Below are positions 52,901-61,669 of a DNA stretch of 64,000 nt, one piece after another. The DNA is from Linderina pennispora (Eukaryota > Kickxellomycota > Kickxellomycetes > Kickxellales > Kickxellaceae): the NCBI RefSeq assembly GCF_002104995.1, contig NW_024468253.1, forward strand, positions 496,001-560,000. The letters run 5' to 3'. The notes under the pieces were generated by a model. It had not been told where the DNA came from. It saw nothing but the letters and a program-made list of their open reading frames with translations, and made no database searches. A program made the position numbers and the translations under genes. The stretch's first letter is position 1, and each line of letters starts with the position of its first letter.

Positions 52901-54483
52901 ACGAGACTACCACCGCTCCGGTGTACGAGACCACCACGGCTCCGGTGTACGAGACCACCACTGCTCCTGTCTACGAGACCACCACGGCTCCAGTGTACGA
53001 GACTACCACCGCTCCGGTGTATGAGACCACCACCGCTCCAGTGTACGAGACCACCACCGCTCCGGTGTACGAGACCACCACGGCTCCTGTCTACGAGACC
53101 ACCACGGCTCCTGTCTACGAGACCACCACGGCTCCAGTGTACGAGACTACCACTGCTCCGGTATACGAGACCACCACTGCTCCGGTGTACGAGACTACCA
53201 CTGCGCCTGTCTACGAGACCACCACCGCTCCGGTGTACGAGACCACCACGGCTCCAGTGTACGAGACCACCACCGCTCCTGTCTACGAGACCACCACTGC
53301 TCCGGTGTACGAGACCACCACGGCTCCTGTCTACGAGACCACCACGGCTCCTGTCTACGAGACCACCACGGCTCCTGTCTACGAGACCACCACTGCTCCG
53401 GTGTACGAGACCACCACTGCTCCGGTTTACGAGACTACCACTGCTCCGGTTTACGAGACCACCACTGCTCCGGTGTACGAGACCACCACGGCTCCTGTCT
53501 ACGAGACCACTACTGCTCCGGTGTACGAGACCACCACTGCTCCGGTGTACGAGACCACCACTGCTCCGGTGTATGAGACTACCACGGCTCCGGTGTACGA
53601 GACCACCACCGCTCCAGTGTACGAGACCACCACCGCTCCGGTGTATGAGACCACCACGGCTCCTGTCTACGAGACTACCACTGCTCCGGTTTACGAGACC
53701 ACCACTGCTCCGGTGTACGAGACCACCACTGCTCCGGTTTACGAGACCACCACCGCTCCTGTCTACGAGACTACCACTGCTCCTGTCTACCAGACTACCA
53801 CTGCTCCTGTCTACCAGACTACCACTGCTCCTGTCTACGAGACCACCACTGCTCCGGTTTACGAGACTACCACTGCTCCTGTCTACCAGACTACCACTGC
53901 TCCTGTCTACCAGACTACCACTGCTCCTGTCTACCAGACCACCACCGCTCCTGTCTATCAGACCACCACCGCTCCTGTCTATCAGACTACCACTGCTCCG
54001 GTTTACCAGACTACCACTGCTCCTGTCTACCAGACTAGCAGCGCTCCCATCTACGAGACTACTAGTGCTCCTGTCTATGTCACCTCGGCCTCTCCTTCGA
54101 AGCCGGCGTACTCGACTGTGGCTCCTAGCACGCCTGCGTATTCTGCTACCACTCCTCGCTACACATCTATTGCCCCTACCCCTGTGTACACAACATCCGC
54201 TCCTGTCTATGCGACGTCGTCGCGCCATGGAGGCAAGTACACGACAAAGAGTGACAACCGCAACCAGTACACAACCCAGCGCAACACCAAGCCTGGTTCA
54301 GTCTACCCGACTGCTACTTCTGCGGCCCCGGTCTATACTACGCAGGCGCCCCCTGCGTACACAACCACGGCTCCTCCGGCATACACCACGAAGGGTCCCC
54401 AGCCGTGCGGCCCTCGCGAGACAGTTACTGTTACCAAGGACCGTATTGTCTATCGTGTTAAGAACATTCACCACTACCACTAA
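46978..54483 (+). CDS. Giant secreted Thr/Tyr-rich repeat protein (2501 aa), mucin/cell-wall-like
   Basis: Not a family I can name. Single exon. Signal peptide MKVSITCALLALGVIQTAHA with a likely cut after AHA. Then an Asn/Trp/Gly segment (three GNW repeats), 13 copies of an N/KPYATTTQ-type 8-9-mer (47149-47466), a short spacer, 268 copies of APVY[E/Q]TTT, and a Pro/Thr/Tyr-rich tail ending CGPRETVTVTKDRIVYRVKN. Three Thr and one Tyr per unit suggest dense O-mannosylation and a rod-like, possibly dityrosine-crosslinkable, wall or adhesive polymer (inference). The tail lacks a hydrophobic GPI-type end. Despite 6.4 kb of tandem repeat there is no frame break. Two further frames stay open through the array, but only this one has a signal peptide and a coherent tail. 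Confidence 0.88.
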   Translation: MKVSITCALLALGVIQTAHATPDNYAVNNNYWDGWGNWGNWGNWGNGGGGNYYTTAPNPYATTSVRNPYATTTQKPYVTTSVHNPYATTTQKPYATTTQKPYATTTQNPYATTTQKPYVTTTQNPYATTTQNPYATTTQNPYATTTQNPYATTTRNPYATTTVAYTTSEKYNTKKTKTTKPYSTAPGYTTTSAPVYVTTPSPSAPVYETTTAPVYETTTAPVYETTTAPVYETTTAPVYETTTAPVYETTTAPVYETTTAPVYETTTAPVYETTTAPVYETTTAPVYETTTAPVYETTTAPVYETTTAPVYETTTAPVYETTTAPVYETTTAPVYETTTAPVYETTTAPVYETTTAPVYETTTAPVYETTTAPVYETTTAPVYETTTAPVYETTTAPVYETTTAPVYETTTAPVYETTTAPVYETTTAPVYETTTAPVYETTTAPVYETTTAPVYETTTAPVYETTTAPVYETTTAPVYETTTAPVYETTTAPVYETTTAPVYETTTAPVYETTTAPVYETTTAPVYETTTAPVYETTTAPVYETTTAPVYETTTAPVYETTTAPVYETTTAPVYETTTAPVYETTTAPVYETTTAPVYETTTAPVYETTTAPVYETTTAPVYETTTAPVYETTTAPVYETTTAPVYETTTAPVYETTTAPVYETTTAPVYETTTAPVYETTTAPVYETTTAPVYETTTAPVYETTTAPVYETTTAPVYETTTAPVYETTTAPVYETTTAPVYETTTAPVYETTTAPVYETTTAPVYETTTAPVYETTTAPVYETTTAPVYETTTAPVYETTTAPVYETTTAPVYETTTAPVYETTTAPVYETTTAPVYETTTAPVYETTTTPVYETTTAPVYETTTAPVYETTTAPVYETTTAPVYETTTAPVYETTTAPVYETTTAPVYETTTAPVYETTTAPVYETTTAPVYETTTAPVYETTTAPVYETTTAPVYETTTAPVYETTTAPVYETTTAPVYETTTAPVYETTTAPVYETTTAPVYETTTAPVYETTTAPVYETTTAPVYETTTAPVYETTTAPVYETTTTPVYETTTAPVYETTTAPVYETTTAPVYETTTAPVYETTTAPVYETTTAPVYETTTAPVYETTTAPVYETTTAPVYETTTAPVYETTTAPVYETTTAPVYETTTAPVYETTTAPVYETTTAPVYETTTAPVYETTTAPVYETTTAPVYETTTAPVYETTTAPVYETTTAPVYETTTAPVYETTTAPVYETTTAPVYETTTAPVYETTTAPVYETTTAPVYETTTAPVYETTTAPVYETTTAPVYETTTAPVYETTTAPVYETTTAPVYETTTAPVYETTTAPVYETTTAPVYETTTAPVYETTTAPVYETTTAPVYETTTAPVYETTTAPVYETTTAPVYETTTAPVYETTTAPVYETTTAPVYETTTAPVYETTTAPVYETTTAPVYETTTAPVYETTTAPVYETTTAPVYETTTAPVYETTTAPVYETTTAPVYETTTAPVYETTTAPVYETTTAPVYETTTAPVYETTTAPVYETTTAPVYETTTAPVYETTTAPVYETTTAPVYETTTAPVYETTTAPVYETTTAPVYETTTAPVYETTTAPVYETTTAPVYETTTAPVYETTTAPVYETTTAPVYETTTAPVYETTTAPVYETTTAPVYETTTAPVYETTTAPVYETTTAPVYETTTAPVYETTTAPVYETTTAPVYETTTAPVYETTTAPVYETTTAPVYETTTAPVYETTTAPVYETTTAPVYETTTAPVYETTTAPVYETTTAPVYETTTAPVYETTTAPVYETTTAPVYETTTAPVYETTTAPVYETTTAPVYETTTAPVYETTTAPVYETTTAPVYETTTAPVYETTTAPVYETTTAPVYETTTAPVYETTTAPVYETTTAPVYETTTAPVYETTTAPVYETTTAPVYETTTAPVYETTTAPVYETTTAPVYETTTAPVYETTTAPVYETTTAPVYETTTAPVYETTTAPVYETTTAPVYETTTAPVYETTTAPVYETTTAPVYETTTAPVYETTTAPVYETTTAPVYETTTAPVYETTTAPVYETTTAPVYETTTAPVYETTTAPVYETTTAPVYETTTAPVYETTTAPVYETTTAPVYETTTAPVYETTTAPVYETTTAPVYETTTAPVYETTTAPVYETTTAPVYETTTAPVYETTTAPVYETTTAPVYETTTAPVYETTTAPVYETTTAPVYETTTAPVYETTTAPVYETTTAPVYETTTAPVYETTTAPVYETTTAPVYETTTAPVYETTTAPVYQTTTAPVYQTTTAPVYETTTAPVYETTTAPVYQTTTAPVYQTTTAPVYQTTTAPVYQTTTAPVYQTTTAPVYQTTTAPVYQTSSAPIYETTSAPVYVTSASPSKPAYSTVAPSTPAYSATTPRYTSIAPTPVYTTSAPVYATSSRHGGKYTTKSDNRNQYTTQRNTKPGSVYPTATSAAPVYTTQAPPAYTTTAPPAYTTKGPQPCGPRETVTVTKDRIVYRVKNIHHYH
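47149..47466 (+). repeat. 13 copies of an NPYATTTQ-type repeat
   Basis: Thirteen 8-9-codon units alternating NPYATTTQ and KPYATTTQ, with SVR/SVH variants near the start. It shares the P-x-Y...TTT pattern with the main array, suggesting a common origin. Confidence 0.85.
47587..54018 (+). repeat. 268 x 24-bp tandem array encoding APVYETTT
   Basis: 6432 bp, exactly 268 units of 24 bp in perfect register. Unit form GCTCCGGTGTACGAGACC plus ACCACT. At protein level only Glu/Gln (eight Gln units at the 3' end) and two Ala-to-Thr changes (TPVY, about 49531 and 50131, 600 bp apart) occur; all other variation is synonymous. Linked variants recur as haplotypes (CCG-GTG, CCT-GTC, CCA-GTG, CCG-GTT, CCG-GTA). 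Higher-order structure: a 120-bp, five-unit block repeated at 51721 and 51841, and again near 52750 and 52870; segments near 52100-52500 recur 1032 bp (43 units) downstream. Confidence 0.93.
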
Positions 54484-54632
54484 GTATTTTCCTTGAGTTC
54501 AATACAATCATCTGGTCGTATTAGGCCGTATTCAGCAATCCACCATAGCGGCTAAAGCAGGCGTGAAACGTACTATTGAATAACGTAGATGGAAATGCAA
54601 AGTGAGGGCTTTTGATGTGATTGCTAGCTTAT

Positions 54633-55465
54633 TCAGAGGATTGCGCGACTTGAGTGAATATGCCGAACATTGGAGAGGTACTCGCTTTCAATTGGCGAAT
54701 ACGCAGACTCCAGACCTTGGCCATTGTCGATAGTATCGTATATATGTGGCAGACCGAATCCCTGGTTTGTGATTTCGAGTACAGGTAGCGGCTCGGCAGG
54801 GCTGAGCATGCCACACGCCATTTCCTCATGCACTGTAAACTCGCTCGCCAGACAACTACAGCCTCAAGCACCCACATGGCAAACACGAGCGCGATGCATG
54901 AGTAGCGATACGCATACACGTAATGGCACGTCTCAAAGAAATCGAGGTAGAGGATAGTTAGTCGGCCAGGCACTAGCTGGCTGACAGTGCCGAAAACGAC
55001 CAAGCCCACAAACAGAATAACCAGCAGCAGGTAGTACCTCCAGCCCCTGTATGTTTTTCCTTGGACGAAAATAATGACAAGGGCGTATGTGCGGATGAGC
55101 ACAGCACAGCAGAACATGTATCAAAAGAACACCCGGACCTACAGAGCAATGAATTTGCAGTGCCTCAGCACGCCTTCAACCTCGATCATTCCGTTGCAAG
55201 CAAACGAACCCACAAACCACAGGGTGCCCGAGAAGAACGTGGGCGTTGTCAGCAGCAGGTCTTTAGCGCGGATGGGCGGATACCGGCGGCTGAACCACGC
55301 GTACACCAGCACCAGACCAGCTATTCCAAACAGTGCGAGCCTGCCAAAGCTGATGACTCTGTCAGAGACCCCAATTGGGTCCCGGGGCACGCCCATGCGC
55401 GCGTCGTTCCGCTCCATTTCCGGGTCCCTGCGCTGAAACACATGCGTGCCAAAGTTTGCAGCCAT
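54633..55465 (-). pseudogene. Degenerate 7TM protein, RGS-type GPCR-like
   Basis: Reads MAANFGTHVFQ, then several hydrophobic spans (FGRLALFGIAGLVLVYAWF, DLLLTTPTFFSGTLWFVG, YYLLLVILFVGLVVFG, ALVFAMWVLEAVVVW). The pattern resembles the transmembrane half of fungal receptor-like RGS proteins. Two in-frame stops lie in one span: TAG at 55139-55141 and TGA at 55121-55123. Both sides continue in the same frame and look coding. A net -1 shift near 54845 then moves the reading to EFTVHEEMACGML and ends HSSRAIL. No RGS domain remains. The damage (nonsense plus -1) differs from the extra-base breaks elsewhere, so I call it a pseudogene; sequencing error or readthrough is less likely. Confidence 0.6.
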
Positions 55466-56328
55466 TGTGTCACCGTCTGCCTCAGTAGTGATGTAGCAAA
55501 GCCAAATAATACAGCCTAGAATAGGGAAAAAGGTATTGGAGTTGAAGCAAGCCTAAAGCAGCTGGCTGGGTGCTAAGGGAGGAGCCCTTCGCTTTCATTC
55601 TGCACAGCCGTGCCGGGAAGAGCCATGTCCATGCGCAAACACATCGCGCTTCCGGTGCTCTGCTGCGAAAGCCAACAGCTGCTGGCACTGGGCTTGCGGG
55701 CAAATCCTACACTCTCTGGAACCAAATCCATGTCAGCTGTGAGAGTCTAGCCGCACTCATACACCGCTGCACATCATTAGAATCGAGCAGACATGCACCA
55801 TCAAATGCCGATTCTCAGCAAAAACCGGACTGCTAGTTCAATAGTTGGCATTGCTTGGGAGCTGGCTCGATCGACGCTACCCTCGACGCAAGCAGGGGAT
55901 CAATTATGAAAGGCTTTTCATGCGCAATCACACATCGGTGGGAGCAGTGCGCTCGCTCTTGCTGCCACCCGATCGTCTGCGGCAGGGCGCGTCAGCTTGC
56001 TCATGGGAAGCGCCAATTCCCTCTGCTGCCTCCAATCCCCAAAGCAAGACGCCAGCGCTAGCCCTGATTGGAACCACTGCGGCAAGGCACCAGGCGGATG
56101 CGCGCGGATGAAGCACAGCTGCGGGCACGAAACAGTGAGCAGCAGGCGGATCAGCCTTCATACCAGCCAAATCTGGCCATTATCATTTGTAACATCCGGT
56201 TGGGAGCCAGTCGGCCCTCGCGGTTCTGCAGACCGGATTGCACATGACGCCTTGCGCACACGACGCCTTGCGCGCACCTTTTACCAGCTCAGCAAATGGC
56301 ATTACTGTCAAACTTCACCAAAAACAAG
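55466..56328. other. Intergenic
   Basis: About 860 bp between the degenerate receptor and ATP10. I see only short ORFs without recognisable domains and no RNA gene or repeat. Confidence 0.35.
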
Positions 56329-57312
56329 CTAGTTGGGCTTGCGCAAAAGCGCCTCCGTTAATGCCAGCATTGTGACTCCCTCGTTCTTTACAGCCTCGCC
56401 GTTGGCATACCACCGGATCCGTGTTCTGGGGTCAATGAGGAACGCGTAGCCAATAAGTGGATTCGCAATGCCCATGGCATTGCGGAATGTCTCCACATTA
56501 CCAAAGTGCACGACATAGCTGTTGTGCCGGTGCTGCGGAATCACCCGCTTTGTGTAGGGAAGACACATCTTCAGAATCGCAGCCTTGGCCCAATTTTCCT
56601 CGATATTCACCTGCACCACCTGCGCCTTGCCTCGGTCGCCAAACGCTTTTTCAAAAACGTCAATGTAGCTGAGTGTGTGCTTTTCGGCAAACTTCACAAA
56701 CTCAACCGTCAGCAGTGTTGTTTTCCCGCGGCACATCTGCGCTATGTCGACACTGTTACCGTTCAGCGTCTTGCCCTCAAGGTTTGGTAGAAACCGTGCT
56801 TGCCTCGCCGGGATCAGTTGCGCGGGCGCCTCAAACAGCTTCGTACCGTTGTCGCGCAGGTCGAGTACATTCTGCCAGTACGAGGTTCCAATCTCGTTGA
56901 TGATCTTTGCACGGCTCTCCAGGTTCTTCTCAGGGCTGAGAATGTCGCGCCACTTGTCGTCGATTTTTTGCTTTAGCGGCCGGTGCACGACCTTCTCTGG
57001 AGCCGGCTCTGCCTGGCCCACAGCCTGCCCAGGGGCGATGGTCTGGCGTGGCTTTGGACGTGGTCGCGGGAACTTTGTATTTCCAATATACTCGATCTTC
57101 CGCCCGTAAATGTCGAGATTATCTGCCTGCTTCCCTTCGCCCCCACCCTCCACTTTGCTGTCTGCAGCCCTCTTGTCCTCCTTGCTACCCTTATCAGGCC
57201 CAGAAGTCGAGTGGACAGCAGCTGTAATGTGAAGTGCACGGCACTGCTGAATCGCCGTCGGCAAAGACCCCAGCCGTGTCCGTCGAATCATAGCACCACG
57301 TTGAATTAGCAT
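56329..57312 (-). CDS. ATP10: Mitochondrial F1Fo assembly factor Atp10
   Basis: Intact, 327 residues. Atp10 is an inner-membrane chaperone that binds Atp6 and helps it join the Atp9 ring. Seen: a basic N-terminal presequence (MLIQRGAMIRRTRLGSLP), a charged linker, then the family block FLPNLEGKTLNG, TLLTVEFVKFAEKHTLSY, VQVNIEENWAKAAILKM, RHNSYVVHFGN, NPLIGYAFLIDPRTRIRWYANG. Length and order agree with fungal Atp10. A start three or seven codons downstream would also give a presequence. Confidence 0.93.
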   Translation of the reverse strand: MLIQRGAMIRRTRLGSLPTAIQQCRALHITAAVHSTSGPDKGSKEDKRAADSKVEGGGEGKQADNLDIYGRKIEYIGNTKFPRPRPKPRQTIAPGQAVGQAEPAPEKVVHRPLKQKIDDKWRDILSPEKNLESRAKIINEIGTSYWQNVLDLRDNGTKLFEAPAQLIPARQARFLPNLEGKTLNGNSVDIAQMCRGKTTLLTVEFVKFAEKHTLSYIDVFEKAFGDRGKAQVVQVNIEENWAKAAILKMCLPYTKRVIPQHRHNSYVVHFGNVETFRNAMGIANPLIGYAFLIDPRTRIRWYANGEAVKNEGVTMLALTEALLRKPN

Positions 57313-60300
57313 TACTGTAGAATTTAAGCTGAAATTGCAAACAAACCCAGCCTCGACTGACGTTTACCACCCGCGTTCCGCCGTTATCTGCACATCCAGG
57401 AATCAGATCAGCAGATTTGCAAATCGCGCTTTCTTTTTGGGCTGGGCATCCGGTGAAAAGCCGAATGCAAGGCGTAGGCTCTGGAGATGTTGCGCGGCCG
57501 ATGACACCCGGCATACTGATGCCATGCCAGCCATCACACCGGCTGTGCAACAGTGGGCAAACCCCTGGTCTTTCAGGAATTTTATCCCTCAGGTTTCCTT
57601 TCCACATGCTGTAAAAACCATACATTAAGGTACTATGGAAGTGTGATGTAGGGCACCCTGCTTGCTCACCAGGTGATGGTCGATATTTCTTTTTACCTGG
57701 GCAGAAAGCGCAATACAAGAGAATGGCATCTTTCATGGCCAGAAATGGCTCTCAGATTGCCGTAAAACAGCAGATTGCTTACTTTAATATTATTACTAAC
57801 ATCAATCCCATTCCAGATTATGAATCTGCCTACAAAAGTATATATGTCGACGAGGTGTGGTGATTGCTCTGTAATCACAAGCACACTCTGTGTATCCTCT
57901 TGGAGAAAGTCGGTAATATATATTCTGAACCCCTCCACTACTGAACCTATCGAAGCAGAGCCTATCATTCTGCTGCACCTTTGTGTACACTCCGGATGCG
58001 GTTTTGTTTCTAGTAATGCCAGCTAGTTGCAAAAGAATTGCCTGGCACTTGGCAGCCTGTAAAACACTACGCTTTTCGCAACAACACCTGCCGGCCAATT
58101 TGATGCACAGTGGGCTTGCTGCTTTCTGTACCCGTGCATTTGAAATAGCTACCAGCCAGGCTTTTCATCATTATTCTACAAAATGCCGCTACAACTATTT
58201 GGAGATGTATCTGCAATTGTCCGTTCCTGGCTGTACTTTTATTGGACTGAGCATATTTCCTCTTGACAACAGCGACACCTTTTCATATTCACCACTTTTT
58301 CAAAGCTATGTTGAATGCGTTCCACGGTACCTACATCTGTACACTGCATCATCGTCGCAACAAAGTTGCCCATACAAGCGATAGAATGATCCCTCCAGAC
58401 CAGTCTGTCAAGAACATTGAACTCCAAAGATATATCTGGGATCCACAAAGCGAAACCCATGTACATTAAATCCATGAGTGCGGGTTCGCCAACTACAGAT
58501 TCTTCAAGCTGTACAATGCCTTAGATTTTGGGCTATTCAAGTCCACTAGCCACAAGGGATTTGGGTCTCTGCAGGGTTCAACCAGGTCTGGCCCACTGGC
58601 AGGGATGTGGTATCTCCACATGAATATACCTCGTTCTAAACAGCCCTCATGGTGCTGAGTGGGGGTTGCTATTCAAACAAGTATGTGCATTTCAACTCTT
58701 GTGAATTGTTTCCAAAACGGGTTTCGCTCTATGAGGCGCTGCTACGCATTGGATTCTAATTGCGTTCATTTTTCTGTAGGTGCTAGCAATCAGAAATACA
58801 GGCACACTGCGTCGCCGGGGCAAGTCAAGCTGACATACTGCAGCAATAGGACTGGCCAGTCCTTTCTGGTGGAACCAGGTAAGTCGCCATTGAACGCCGT
58901 TGGATTTTCAGATCCATCAAGGCACTGATGATGGAGTCCCCACTGCGCATCTGACAGAGGCAATCGACATGTCCATATAGCCTAACAAGCTCTGCCTAGC
59001 CGTGACACCAGCGATGTTCTTTCCTCGGCGGGAGAGCAACCAAGCAGCAGCTGAGCTGAGCCTTCTGCCCGACATTCACACTAGTGCGCACAACAATCCT
59101 TGATGTTCATCAGTTGCCACCATACCACAGCAGCAGAATGCCGCCTAGCTGCTGTTTTGTTTACATTTCCATCACTAACTCGCTCAACGAGTATAACGAT
59201 GTGACACAGGATGTTGGCTATATTGCCATCCCCGGTTGGTCTGAGCTCTCATGCGGCAATAGTGCGTATTTGTCGATTGTACCCTGTTGAGTGGAGATCA
59301 AGGTCTTCAATACGGGTATAGACCCAAGCAGCATTCTTACTTTCGACATAGATTCAATTAGCATCCATAGGCGAGAGATCCCAATGGTCACTTGGGCAGT
59401 GCTTATCTACTATGCATTCCTTTCTGTCTTTATATGAATAGTTGTTTCCTTGCACGCTTTAATGATAACCTGTGGCTCAAATAGCTGTCCTATTATTACG
59501 GTGACTGCCAGGCGCGAATAATGGCAGCTTTGAATTTGCCCCTAGAGTTCCCATGATGACACTAGCCTGAAAGCTACAATGTATTTTATATTTAGACAGA
59601 GCCACCCATGGGTACTAAGGCGCCAGCCGCGGTGGCCACTGCCAGCAATAGCCAAGTGTTTTATCTTTCAAGCCACCATTCCTTACACTATCTTTATCTT
59701 TACCTATATATAAGATTTTATAGTCTAAAAAGTGTCTGACCGTTCGCTAGAACCTTTTGAATTGGTTAAAAAAAAACTTAAGCTTCAACACGGGTCTGAG
59801 TGACTTGCTCCGTAAACTCTTTTTGATCTTATATGATATCTGACCTCGTCAGTGAAAGTAGGGTAATAAGTTGGTATTATAGTGGTCATAGGTCTCTACT
59901 AAATATCGCTATTGGTTCAGTGCAAGAGCTGCTCTCATTGTTGGTCGGCTTGATAACTTCCATGGTGTCATCATGGTGGTCATCACCGGCTGCGCAACAC
60001 TCTTAGGATATCTATTTATGAGCACATTGAAAAAGCCATGTAGGTCTTCTAGCAGTCATGTAATATTTGTGGATTTATTTTATAAATTAATTTGTCTTAT
60101 GAACATGCGTAAGCAGTAGTATTTGGGTCATAATGGCCCCAGTCTGTATAGACTGATTCAAGCGACTGTATCAGTGCTAAGGGCCCCAAGAACCATGCAA
60201 GCCAGATCATTTTTAATAAAAAGTTCTTAATGCTATGCATACGCAATACAGCAAAACTGAACAGCATCATTTCTCTTGTTTTGCCTACCGAATTTCTCAA
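57313..60300. other. 3-kb AT-rich gene desert
   Basis: Base composition falls well below that of the flanking genes. Only short ORFs are present and none is recognisable. One (58659-58928) ends in a GT-rich donor-like GTAAGTCG, but no partner exon was found. No convincing tRNA, rRNA or terminal inverted repeat was seen. It may be an old mobile-element remnant together with the orphan gene that follows. Confidence 0.4.
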
Positions 60301-61257
60301 ATGAATATTACCCGCAGCACTACTGTCATAAAGACATCACTTGGTGGTATTGGCTTCCGTGATTCTATGTTGCCCTGCCTAGAGCAATTTGTACATAGCG
60401 TCAATATCATCAAAGAGCATACATACATGCTTGCACGATGGATATTACTCTATCAACTAGCTGACGATGATGCCTTTGACCCTGCAATATTTGTGAAAAA
60501 GGGATTCTTTAGTTCTATTTATTTATTTATCTATCATAACCTGAAGGCAAATACCACAATATCTGCCAAGGATTTCGTTAACTGGAAGGACAGGTCAGAA
60601 CTGTTGAGCGCAGATTTCGGTGGTGTAAATAGATATCATATTTATGATTATCTATTACATAATGGCGATATCGAGCTACATGGTGTATGTGAAATGAATC
60701 AAGTAGCGACATACGTGGATACCGAGCTGATGACAGCATACAAGAACAACATTGTGTTGCACTATGGCACTTGCCTACAGCGGATTCTGGCCAAATTGAT
60801 TGATATTCGCAGCCGCAAAACCACACTGCACAGTACAATGGGCAATGTGTCCAAGGCTGAGTTCAATAATGCATGTCAAGTGTATATTTATACACCTGCA
60901 CAGAAGCTCCGCCAGGCAGTTGCCTCTAGGCGCCCTGATCTCAGTGTGCTCACCCCACCGATGCTTGCAATCTACAGCAAGCTGGCACCAGTCCTTAATG
61001 CCTATGATGCCAAGTACAGGCGGGCATATTCGTCCCGGCTCTTGAACCGCGATCTCGCAGCAGTTCTAAACTTCAGATTCATTTTCCAGTCACTCTGTGA
61101 TTCAGGCAGTATTCCTGAACGGTTCCGTCGTTCTACGGCCATTTCTGCCAATGCTTTTGGCACCACCCCTGCAACAAAGAACCCGTGCAAGAGGCATGCA
61201 GCAGCAGGCGATTCTGTTGCCAGCAGCAGCGAGCCAGCGCTGAAGCGCCTGCGCTGA
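60301..61257 (+). CDS. Orphan gene, possible N-terminal half of a Fanzor/TnpB-like protein
   Basis: Intact 318-codon ORF in the AT-rich island, starting MNITRSTTVIK (an upstream ATG at 60235 is also possible). I do not recognise it firmly. The region CLEQFVHSVNIIKEHTYMLARWILLY and YVDTELMTAYKNNIVLHYG resembles, as I remember them, the helical N-terminal regions of fungal Fanzor-type (OMEGA) proteins, in which host-like lengths are about 600 or more residues. No RuvC triad or zinc finger follows; the C-terminus is short and basic (ALKRLR). So it could be a truncated element, a domesticated fragment or an unrelated gene. Codon usage is AT-richer than in neighbours. Confidence 0.5.
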   Translation: MNITRSTTVIKTSLGGIGFRDSMLPCLEQFVHSVNIIKEHTYMLARWILLYQLADDDAFDPAIFVKKGFFSSIYLFIYHNLKANTTISAKDFVNWKDRSELLSADFGGVNRYHIYDYLLHNGDIELHGVCEMNQVATYVDTELMTAYKNNIVLHYGTCLQRILAKLIDIRSRKTTLHSTMGNVSKAEFNNACQVYIYTPAQKLRQAVASRRPDLSVLTPPMLAIYSKLAPVLNAYDAKYRRAYSSRLLNRDLAAVLNFRFIFQSLCDSGSIPERFRRSTAISANAFGTTPATKNPCKRHAAAGDSVASSSEPALKRLR

Positions 61258-61440
61258 GCAGGCCATCAAGATGGGAGATGTCCATGACCGCCATTGCACC
61301 AACAACCATCCAACACGTTCAAATGACTGGTTCGCCGTGATGCTCTTATCGACATGTCAGCCCATGCTGACTAGCAGCCGAGCTTGCATCGCGAGCAGAG
61401 CATTTCTAGTATATTGAAATAGCCATATGGATATTGCCAT

Positions 61441-61465
61441 GAAGTGAAGTGAAGTGAAGTGAAGT
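61441..61465. repeat. (GAAGT)5 pentanucleotide repeat
   Basis: Five exact copies just downstream of the orphan gene. Confidence 0.9.
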
Positions 61466-61669
61466 GGGCTCTACTTGTATGCAAGGCGGTAGCTAATGTG
61501 CTCTTCTCCTGGTGCATAGCTGCAAAGCTCAGAGAAGCAGCGATCTTGAGAACCAAATGAGGTCCTCAGGCCGCCGGAAAACTATATATGTAGAATTCAT
61601 ATTTCACCGTATATACCGGGCGACGGAATCTCAGCCGACCGCTCGCTTATCGATTGCGTCGTCCATAGC

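Noticed and set aside
47149-54018. CRISPR-like array
   Set aside because: Direct tandem units without spacers, inside a eukaryotic coding frame.
46969-54228. Minus-strand 2419-codon ORF as a gene
   Set aside because: It is the reverse complement of the 24-bp array, lacks a signal peptide, promoter or known domain, and its ends fall in the unique parts without sense.
47645-54496. Second plus-strand 2283-codon ORF (Leu/Arg/Pro repeats)
   Set aside because: Out-of-frame shadow of the repeat gene, with no upstream start context of its own.
58659-58928. Small ORF as a gene in the AT-rich region
   Set aside because: No recognisable domain, no partner exon for its donor-like end, and composition like surrounding non-coding DNA.
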